A program made the translations under genes and the position numbers. Below, piece after piece: positions 7,643-13,813 of a stretch of DNA of 64,000 nucleotides. Below the pieces are notes generated by a model. The model was not told the DNA's origin. It saw nothing but the letters and a program-made list of their open reading frames with translations, and made no database searches. Source of the stretch: DASWZN01 sp963841635 (GTDB lineage: Bacteria; Acidobacteriota; Terriglobia; Bryobacterales; Bryobacteraceae); contig CAWJDO010000002.1 in assembly GCA_963841635.1 (NCBI GenBank), positions 682,001 through 746,000 on the forward strand. Direction: 5' to 3'. The number at the start of each line of letters is the position of its first letter. Position 1 is the stretch's first letter.

Positions 7643-9406
7643 TCACTTGTGCCACCCTCCTCCTAGTCGGGTCCGCCACGCCTGGACAGTCACGCTTTCC
7701 CAATCGATTGCTCCGATACCGTAAACCCAGGGCGACTGTTGGCCCCCACACCCTTGTCCGTTGTAAGTGTGGCTCGATCCATCGTCCATGCCGTAACCGG
7801 TGCTTCCAAAGAACTGATGGCCGATCTCATGAGCTGCGTTGTCACCGATGCCCGTGCCGATTGCGTTCATCAGATCAGGGCGACTCAGCGCGCTTTGGAC
7901 GTCTGCGGGCGTGGCAAGCACAATCGGCAGCGCCCATTGAGCTTCTTCCATGTTTTTCAGGTACCAAACCGTGCTGTCATGTTGGTTCACTTCGAATGTT
8001 CCGCCGCAGCGGTCAACACCATTTTCAAAGCTGTAGCCGTCCGCTACTGTCACGCGGTTGTCTCCGGTATTCGCGCTGCCTTCACTAACATTCACCGGAT
8101 ACCTGTCAAAGGCTTTCTTGAGGGCTGACAGTGCCGTGGCCTTTATCGTACTGGCCTGGGACGAAGCGTCGGCTGCCAGGTTGGGCAGGTACTGTGGGTT
8201 GTCCGGGTAGAGCGCAAAGCCGCAAGGCCACGGAACGGTCGAGCAGTCGTTTTGCCAAATGAGTTTGAAATACCATGGTCGAGCGGCAGTTCCGTTCCCC
8301 GAAGGGTTGCCTCCCACCCATGCCCAGAGGCTCAGCGCCATGTTGATCGGAGGAGCAGATATCGGAGGATAAGCCATTCTCTCGACTGAGCCGAGCTGAT
8401 ACACGTCGCCTCGCCACGATAGGGTCGGCATGTTCGCCATCTGCCCCGTGGCGCTCCCGTTCTGATCGAATGTCGTGGCGGACACCCCGTCCGAGGTCGC
8501 GATCACGCCGCCATCGGCGGTGGCCATCAGGGGGGAGAAATTGGGCACGGCCCAGCGCACACCCCCGGCTTGGTCAAAGGCGATCATGTATTCGTTGGAG
8601 GAATCGTCGTATATCGTGCCGACGAACGAGCCGTCCTGCGCCTGTAGGTCCGGCTCGAGTGGCGTGGCGCCGCCCAGAGTTGGCGCGGGGAGGACACTTA
8701 CACCCGTTCCCGTCGTTATCGCCATCATGGGAATGATGTGGGTCTCCTGGCCGGGGTCGGTCTCTGGGTCTACACAACCATATATTGCCGAGTAGGTGAC
8801 CAGAGTTCCCGTGTCGGCGTTGGTGATCACGCCGGGCGACTCCAGATCAACGTGGCCGGAGACGGCTTGGATCGGGATGTCATCGTAGGCGCCGGCACTG
8901 CTGATCCGGACCAGCTTCAGTTCCTCGGCCGGGTCGGGGCACTCCTGATGGTGATACACGTATGGCACGTACGCGTAACCATCGCCGGCGACGATGATAT
9001 CGCCCGGGATCGCCCAGCCGCCTGTCGGCGAGTCGACAGGCTGCACGCTGAACTTCTGGCCACCCAAGGGGTCGATGCCGATCACCGAGAAGTACGCCCC
9101 GCCGCCGGAACACGAGCCGGGGAGGCACACAGGAAACCTCTCAACAACGACGAAGATGGTGCCGTCAGGATGTACGGCCGCTTTGTAAACGAAGTTGTGC
9201 TCATCAGGCTGGTGATCGATGGTCGCGCTGGAGGGCCGCGGCCTCAGCGGGGCGGGCGGGGCGTTCCTGAGGAAGCCGTTCGCGCCGACGGTCCTGACGC
9301 GGAAGATTCGGGAGGTTCTGGACGGAGGGCGAGCCTCTTTTGGATAGCTCAAGAACTGTGTTCCTTGCCCGCCGGCTCTCTTCGCGTGGAGCGGAAGCAC
9401 GCCCAT
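7643..9406 (-). CDS. Truncated propeller protein with HExxH tip, unit B (mosaic)
   Basis: 587 codons are open, but the first 61 are antisense to a receiver-domain fragment at 9225-9347 and are not natural protein. Homology to units A and C begins abruptly at TIDHQPDEHN (base 9223). TIG folds and a signal peptide are absent. The core to the GNGTA junction (about residue 369) is nearly identical to unit A. One internal stretch (about 8590-8815) instead matches unit C, so the gene is a mosaic. The tip is homologous to that of A but clearly diverged, with HEIGHQF at about residue 526 and SPWVYGIGAIDWE. It is best seen as a promoterless cassette or pseudogene that still keeps an intact tip. Confidence 0.55.
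   Translation of the reverse strand: MGVLPLHAKRAGGQGTQFLSYPKEARPPSRTSRIFRVRTVGANGFLRNAPPAPLRPRPSSATIDHQPDEHNFVYKAAVHPDGTIFVVVERFPVCLPGSCSGGGAYFSVIGIDPLGGQKFSVQPVDSPTGGWAIPGDIIVAGDGYAYVPYVYHHQECPDPAEELKLVRISSAGAYDDIPIQAVSGHVDLESPGVITNADTGTLVTYSAIYGCVDPETDPGQETHIIPMMAITTGTGVSVLPAPTLGGATPLEPDLQAQDGSFVGTIYDDSSNEYMIAFDQAGGVRWAVPNFSPLMATADGGVIATSDGVSATTFDQNGSATGQMANMPTLSWRGDVYQLGSVERMAYPPISAPPINMALSLWAWVGGNPSGNGTAARPWYFKLIWQNDCSTVPWPCGFALYPDNPQYLPNLAADASSQASTIKATALSALKKAFDRYPVNVSEGSANTGDNRVTVADGYSFENGVDRCGGTFEVNQHDSTVWYLKNMEEAQWALPIVLATPADVQSALSRPDLMNAIGTGIGDNAAHEIGHQFFGSTGYGMDDGSSHTYNGQGCGGQQSPWVYGIGAIDWESVTVQAWRTRLGGGWHK
9225..9347 (+). pseudogene. Receiver-domain 3' fragment of a second hybrid kinase
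   Basis: Forty codons from GCG at 9225 to TAG at 9345-9347 encode the last helix and the FLRKPF loop of a response-regulator receiver (ALEGRGLSGAGGAFLRKPF, ending REVLDGGRASFG). They match the end of the hybrid kinase at 4287-4383 closely but not identically. The fragment starts exactly where homology of unit B with unit A stops. It is followed one base later by the end of the unit C partner gene, the same order (kinase end, small membrane gene, HExxH gene) as at 4383-7109. It is the scar of a duplication of the whole kinase-plus-unit block. Confidence 0.8.
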
Positions 9407-9900
9407 AGGTCATGCCCGTAGAAGGACAAGACTGCCAGCGCCCAGACAAGGTACGGCGTAGAAACCAGCCTGCCGTACAATCCTGGGAACTGGCCGGCAA
9501 CCCACAACCCAGCTGCCCCCAGCAGAGCACCAAAGATGATAACAAGTGCGTCTGACACCTTCCGCATCCCGGTCTTCGGGGTCAACACACTTACGCCCTT
9601 CCCGCCCATCTCAACGCTGACGACATACCAAACCAGCCAGACCAGAGACAGGTAAACGATCAACTCCACAACCAGGTTTAGAGGATAGTACCGGCTCCAC
9701 AATCGATCGGCGATTTCCACTGGATACTTCGCGATCAAAGTCGCGGGGGCGTTTAGCGCGCCGCAGATCTGCCTGTCTGGCGCTTTCCACGCAGGGCTCG
9801 ACCAGGAGTCTGGTCTAAGAAGGTTACTCGTCATCAGGGCAGCCGAAACAATAACCTGGAGAAGCGGGAACGCAAGCCGACTTTTGACACGCATTGTCAT
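9349..9900 (-). CDS. Small multi-pass membrane protein, partner gene of unit C
   Basis: 183 aa with about four membrane segments (near residues 10-25, 72-92, 115-135, 145-162). A second ATG at 9894 is possible. The ribosome site AGGAGGTGAC is formed by the last codons and stop (AGG AGG TGA) of the unit C protein, and the ATG follows that stop after a single base. The two genes are therefore translationally coupled. The stretch LNAPATLIAKYPV and the following hydrophobic region recall small four-helix membrane proteins common in Acidobacteria, but I cannot name a family. It has no clear similarity to the partners of units A or B. Confidence 0.65.
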   Translation of the reverse strand: MTMRVKSRLAFPLLQVIVSAALMTSNLLRPDSWSSPAWKAPDRQICGALNAPATLIAKYPVEIADRLWSRYYPLNLVVELIVYLSLVWLVWYVVSVEMGGKGVSVLTPKTGMRKVSDALVIIFGALLGAAGLWVAGQFPGLYGRLVSTPYLVWALAVLSFYGHDLWACFRSTRREPAGKEHSS

Positions 9901-9910
9901 GTCACCTCCT
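9898..9910 (-). promoter_or_regulatory. Ribosome site embedded in the upstream stop region
   Basis: On the minus strand the sequence AGGAGGTGACATG contains the last two Arg codons and the TGA of the unit C gene, a strong Shine-Dalgarno, and the ATG of its partner. Translation of the partner should depend on ribosomes finishing the unit C protein. Confidence 0.7.
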
Positions 9911-12433
9911 GAAGGTGGGGCACTTGCTCAGTACATTGTTCTTGATATAAATGCTGATGTTGGTGCTGTCGGACTGCTTGGCTAAGCCTGGAAGGAGACC
10001 CTGGAGGTCTTCATCATAGTAACCCGTTATCCCATGCAGGGCTTCGTGGAATAAGTTGCTCTCATTGTAAATGTTCACGCCGGATGCACTAGGGTCGATA
10101 CCTACGCCAAAGCCAGTGAACTTGGGGTCGTTCGGATCTGATGGATCCGGTCCTGTGTACTCCGGCTGCCAGAAGCTTTTGAGCGGCTTGCTCGGTGAGA
10201 CCGTTAGGGCAGTTATACTCGTGCCACTAGAAGGCAGGAACTCTTGCTTGACAGTGCGAGGAGGATTGTAGCCTGTGCAATTGATCCGCCAGGGGTCCTC
10301 TCCGCACTTCGCGTACATTTCATCAAGGGTTGATTTGGGGCCATCATAGAAACGTCGAGTACCCTGAACGTAACTTATGAAGTCCGACCCCACAATTGGA
10401 GACTGAAAGAACCCGTATGGGATCTTGCTGAAGACATATTGCTTGGCCGCGTCCGAACAGGCTTGGTCGTTGGCGAGCTGGCTCACCAGGTCGGCTTTCG
10501 CGTTCCAGAGCAGGTCCGCCGGCCCCAGCGGTCCCTGACAGTTGCCACCCTTGTCAGTGCAGCTTTTGAGAGGCGGAAACCACTGCTGATTGACCGCAGT
10601 ACCGTTCCCCGAGTTGTTTCCTCCTACGAAAGACCAGAAGCCCAGCGCGGCATAGAGCGGAAGCTGCAACACCTGTTCCACGGAACCTATCTGGTACGCA
10701 TCCCCCTTCCACGAGTACGTCGGCATGTTGGCCATCTGTCCAGTAGCGCTCCCGTTCTGATCGAATATCGTGGCGGACACCCCGTCGGAGGTGGCGATCA
10801 CGCCGCCATCGGCGGTGGCCATCAGGGGGGAGTAATTGGGCACGGTCCAGCGCACGCCCCCGGCTTGGTCAAAGGCGATCATGTATTCGTTCGAAGAATC
10901 GTCGTATATCGTGCCGACGAACGAGCCGTCCTGCGCCTGTAGGTCCGGCTCGACTGGCGTGGCGCCGCCCAGAGTTGGCGCGGGGAGGACACTTACACCC
11001 GTTCCCGTCGTTAGCGCCATCATGGGAATGGTGTAGGTCTCCTGGCCGGGGTCGGTCTCTGGGTCTGCACAACCATATATTGCCGAGTAGGTGACCAGAG
11101 TTCCCGTGTCGGCGTTGGTGATCACGCCGGGCGACTCCAGATCAACGTAGCCGGAGACGCTTTGGATCAGAATGTCATCGTAGGCGCCGGTGCTGCTGAT
11201 CCGCACCAGCTTCATTTCCTCGGACGGGTCAGGACAATCGTGATGGTGAAACACGTATGGCACGTACGCGTAACCGTCGCCTGCGACGATGATGTGGCCC
11301 GGGATCACCACGCCATCTGTCGGCGTATCGACAGGCTTCACGCTGAACTTCTGTCCGCCCGAGGGGTCGATGCCCATTACCGAGAAGTACGCCCCGCCGC
11401 CGGAACACGAGCCGGGGAGGCACACAGGAAACCTCTCAACAACGACGAAGATGGTGCCGTCAGGATGTACGGCCGCATCGCTAACCCATCTGTACGCATC
11501 GGGTGGCTGATCGATCGTGACCGTGGCGGTGCGCTGCCCAGTGGCGCCGTCAAGCCGGATAACTGATTCCGAAACGTCACCGAGGTTGATGATGACCAGG
11601 CCGCCTTGGAAGTCAGCCCAGGCCCACGACTGGTCCGATATGCCTGCAGTCCATGCCGTGGTCCCGTCGCTCGTGATGGCCTGGACTGTGCCGTCGCTGA
11701 TCGCGAACACGTCCGCAACGCCGCTCGGGCTGGGCACCGCGGGCACAATCGAGTTAACATCGCCGGGATGCGACCAGAGCACCGTCCCCAGGGGCAGGCC
11801 GCCGGGGAAATCGGTGGGAGACGAAACCGTGACGTCGTCCGACCCTGTGCCGGCCGTGATCGTCACGTGTCCGGCGGCGAGCGCCGTGAGAATGGGCGGG
11901 TCGTCGGTCGACAGCTTCACCACCGTCGGATCGCTCGAGTTCCAGGTCAGTCCCGTGACCGGCTGCCCGGCCGCGCTGAGCGCCTGGATGGCATGCGTGT
12001 CGCCCACCATCATGTTGATCATACTGGGCATCAGCGTCACACCGTTTGCCGCCGGCACGGTGAAGGCCAGCGCGTTGCTCCACGCGCCGTTCTGTTGAAT
12101 ACGCGCAATGCCGGTGAGAGCGGTGGAGGCGACGGTGGCCACCACCTGCGTGTCGCTCCAACTGGTCACCTGGCCCGCGGTGCTGCCCAGCCAGGCCACG
12201 CCGCTTCCCTGGGAAGATCCGAAGCCGGCCCCGGTGAACGTAACCGAGGTTCCGGCGGGTCCCGAATTCGGGCTGACGGTCGTAAGCTGAAGCGTGTTCA
12301 CGGCGAACGGAACCGGATTGCTCATGACGCCGTTCTGCAGGACGAGCGCGTTGCCGGAGGCCGATCCGCTGGCCACCAGGGCGACTATTTGAGTATCGCT
12401 CCAGGTTTGGACCACGGCGTTGGCGGTGCCCAT
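9902..12433 (-). CDS. IPT/TIG, BIG2 and propeller protein with HExxH tip, unit C
   Basis: 843 aa and the most complete of the three. Residues 1-140 are two TIG folds (TTVSPNSGPAGTSVTFTG...). About 140-215 is a bacterial Ig (BIG2-like) domain (MINMMVGDTHAIQALS). About 230-605 is the propeller core shared with A and B. After GGNNSGNGTA (about 608) comes a tip of about 230 aa unrelated to those of A and B, which still contains a zincin motif, NLFHEALHGITGY (HExxH at about 796-800). The ATG at 12433 begins MGTANAVV inside a TIG fold, where unit A reads LGTANAVV. Homology stops there, 15 bp after the lgt stop. There is no signal peptide, so the 5' end is lost. It is coupled to the membrane gene downstream. 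Confidence 0.65.
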   Translation of the reverse strand: MGTANAVVQTWSDTQIVALVASGSASGNALVLQNGVMSNPVPFAVNTLQLTTVSPNSGPAGTSVTFTGAGFGSSQGSGVAWLGSTAGQVTSWSDTQVVATVASTALTGIARIQQNGAWSNALAFTVPAANGVTLMPSMINMMVGDTHAIQALSAAGQPVTGLTWNSSDPTVVKLSTDDPPILTALAAGHVTITAGTGSDDVTVSSPTDFPGGLPLGTVLWSHPGDVNSIVPAVPSPSGVADVFAISDGTVQAITSDGTTAWTAGISDQSWAWADFQGGLVIINLGDVSESVIRLDGATGQRTATVTIDQPPDAYRWVSDAAVHPDGTIFVVVERFPVCLPGSCSGGGAYFSVMGIDPSGGQKFSVKPVDTPTDGVVIPGHIIVAGDGYAYVPYVFHHHDCPDPSEEMKLVRISSTGAYDDILIQSVSGYVDLESPGVITNADTGTLVTYSAIYGCADPETDPGQETYTIPMMALTTGTGVSVLPAPTLGGATPVEPDLQAQDGSFVGTIYDDSSNEYMIAFDQAGGVRWTVPNYSPLMATADGGVIATSDGVSATIFDQNGSATGQMANMPTYSWKGDAYQIGSVEQVLQLPLYAALGFWSFVGGNNSGNGTAVNQQWFPPLKSCTDKGGNCQGPLGPADLLWNAKADLVSQLANDQACSDAAKQYVFSKIPYGFFQSPIVGSDFISYVQGTRRFYDGPKSTLDEMYAKCGEDPWRINCTGYNPPRTVKQEFLPSSGTSITALTVSPSKPLKSFWQPEYTGPDPSDPNDPKFTGFGVGIDPSASGVNIYNESNLFHEALHGITGYYDEDLQGLLPGLAKQSDSTNISIYIKNNVLSKCPTFRR

Positions 12434-12447
12434 ATTGGGAGGACTGC

Positions 12448-13260
12448 CTAAGCGTGCTTCCGCTTGGCGGGCGGGGTCGCGGGCGCGGGCGTTTGACGCG
12501 CGGTGCGGAGCAGGTAGACTCCCAGCGCGATGAGGGCGAGCGCAACCCATTGCTCCGCGACCAGGGGCCCGAGATGGGGATTCAGGTCGTCGTGGGAGCG
12601 GACGAATTCCACCAGAAAGCGCGCCGTCGGGTACAGGATCAGGTACAGGCCGATTATGGCGCCGGGGCGGTGGGGGCGGGCGAAGCGGCGGTAGAGGATC
12701 AGACAGATGACAGCCTCGGCCAAGGCCTCGTAGAGCTGGGTGGGCTGCAGCGGGATGCCTAGCGGCGTTCCCATGCGCTGGTGGGCGAAGGGGTCGGTGA
12801 AGGTCACAGCCCAGGGCAATTTGGAGGGCGCGCCCCAGCAGCAGCCTGCGGCGAAGCAACCTACGCGGCCGATGGCGTGGCCGAGGGCGATGGCCGGGGC
12901 GAAGACATCCGCCGTCACCAGGCCCGGCAACCTGCTGCGGCGCAGGTAGAGAAACGCCGTCAGGAGACCGGCGATCAGGCCTCCGTAAAAGACGCCGCCG
13001 GCGAGCAGCGTGGAAAGCGAGAAGACTTCGGACAGATTTCGCGAATAATAGCCGAAATCGAGCGCCAGCATGAACAGCTTGGCACCCACCATCGCGGCGA
13101 TGGCGGTATAGATGCCGAGGTTGAGGGTGGCGTCCACATCCAGGCCGGCGCGGCGGCTGAGGCGTCCCACCATCCACAGCGCCGCCAGAAATCCCAGCGC
13201 CACCAGCAGGCCGTAAGACGGCAGGAAAAAGTGGCCGATTCTGAAAACGATGGGGAACAT
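12448..13260 (-). CDS. lgt: Prolipoprotein diacylglyceryl transferase
   Basis: 270 aa inner-membrane enzyme that transfers diacylglycerol from phosphatidylglycerol to the lipobox Cys of prolipoproteins, the first step of lipoprotein maturation. About seven membrane segments are visible. The Lgt signature HAIGRVGCFAAGCCWG contains the conserved His, Gly-Arg and Cys residues, and the N-terminal GLLVALGFLAAL region is typical. The length matches the family. The ATG directly abuts the stop of lspA, so both lipoprotein-processing enzymes form one operon with ileS. The basic C-terminal tail (PPAKRKHA) is normal. The unit C breakpoint lies 15 bp after the stop. Confidence 0.96.
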   Translation of the reverse strand: MFPIVFRIGHFFLPSYGLLVALGFLAALWMVGRLSRRAGLDVDATLNLGIYTAIAAMVGAKLFMLALDFGYYSRNLSEVFSLSTLLAGGVFYGGLIAGLLTAFLYLRRSRLPGLVTADVFAPAIALGHAIGRVGCFAAGCCWGAPSKLPWAVTFTDPFAHQRMGTPLGIPLQPTQLYEALAEAVICLILYRRFARPHRPGAIIGLYLILYPTARFLVEFVRSHDDLNPHLGPLVAEQWVALALIALGVYLLRTARQTPAPATPPAKRKHA

Positions 13261-13758
13261 TTAAGCCTTCTTCGGCGCCCGTTTGGCCAGCAGCAGATCG
13301 AGCAGGATCAGTCCGGCGCCGATGCTGATGGCGCTATCGGCGACGTTGAACGCTGGCCAGCGGAAGCTGCCCAGGTAGAACTCGAGGAAATCGGTGACCG
13401 TGCCGGGATGGATGCGGTCGTACAGGTTGCCCACCGCGCCTCCCAGGATCAGCGCCAGCCCGATCGATACCATCCGGCCGCCCACGGCCCGGGCGCCGTC
13501 GCGCCAGAGCAGCACCAAGAGCAGGACAGCCGCTATCGAGGACGCGCCGATGAGGAAGAAACGGCGCCAGGCGGGCGCGACGCTGGCGAACATGCTGAAG
13601 GCCGCGGCCGCGTTCTCCGTATGGACGATGTTGAAAAAGCCGGGAATGACTTCGCGCGATTCCCAGAGCGGCACCAGGCGGTCGATCACCAGCTTAGTGA
13701 CGCGGTCGAGCGTGAAAACCCCGGCGGCGATCAGGTAGGCGAGCAGGCGTCGAGTCAT
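13261..13758 (-). CDS. lspA: Lipoprotein signal peptidase (signal peptidase II)
   Basis: 165 aa inner-membrane aspartic protease that cleaves the signal peptide from diacylglyceryl prolipoproteins. It has four membrane segments. The two catalytic Asp lie in GGAVGNLYDRI and FNVADSAISIG, and the conserved NTGAAF-type motif appears as ENAAAAFSMF. ATG 13758 (MTRRLLAYL) is chosen; upstream codons fall in a hairpin repeat. The gene lies between ileS and lgt, the classic ileS-lspA order plus lgt. The spacer to ileS (13759-13813) is filled by a tandem hairpin repeat. Confidence 0.96.
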   Translation of the reverse strand: MTRRLLAYLIAAGVFTLDRVTKLVIDRLVPLWESREVIPGFFNIVHTENAAAAFSMFASVAPAWRRFFLIGASSIAAVLLLVLLWRDGARAVGGRMVSIGLALILGGAVGNLYDRIHPGTVTDFLEFYLGSFRWPAFNVADSAISIGAGLILLDLLLAKRAPKKA

Positions 13759-13766
13759 AAGTAAGG

Positions 13767-13810
13767 GTGTCGGCACGAGTGCCGACACGGCAGGCTGAAG
13801 CCTGCGCCAC
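13767..13810. repeat. Tandem hairpin module, copy 1
   Basis: Two adjacent short hairpins: GTGTCGGCACGAGTGCCGAC plus AC, then GGCAGGCTGAAGCCTGCGCC. It shares the pattern and the second-hairpin sequence with the element at 33602-33646. It fills the ileS-lspA spacer, so it would lie within the operon mRNA. Confidence 0.8.
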
Positions 13811-13813
13811 GAC

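Noticed and set aside
12448..13177. Open frame of unit C continuing into lgt, giving a 1091-aa protein
   Set aside because: Those codons are an out-of-frame reading of the lgt gene on the same strand; homology to the TIG folds begins only at 12433.
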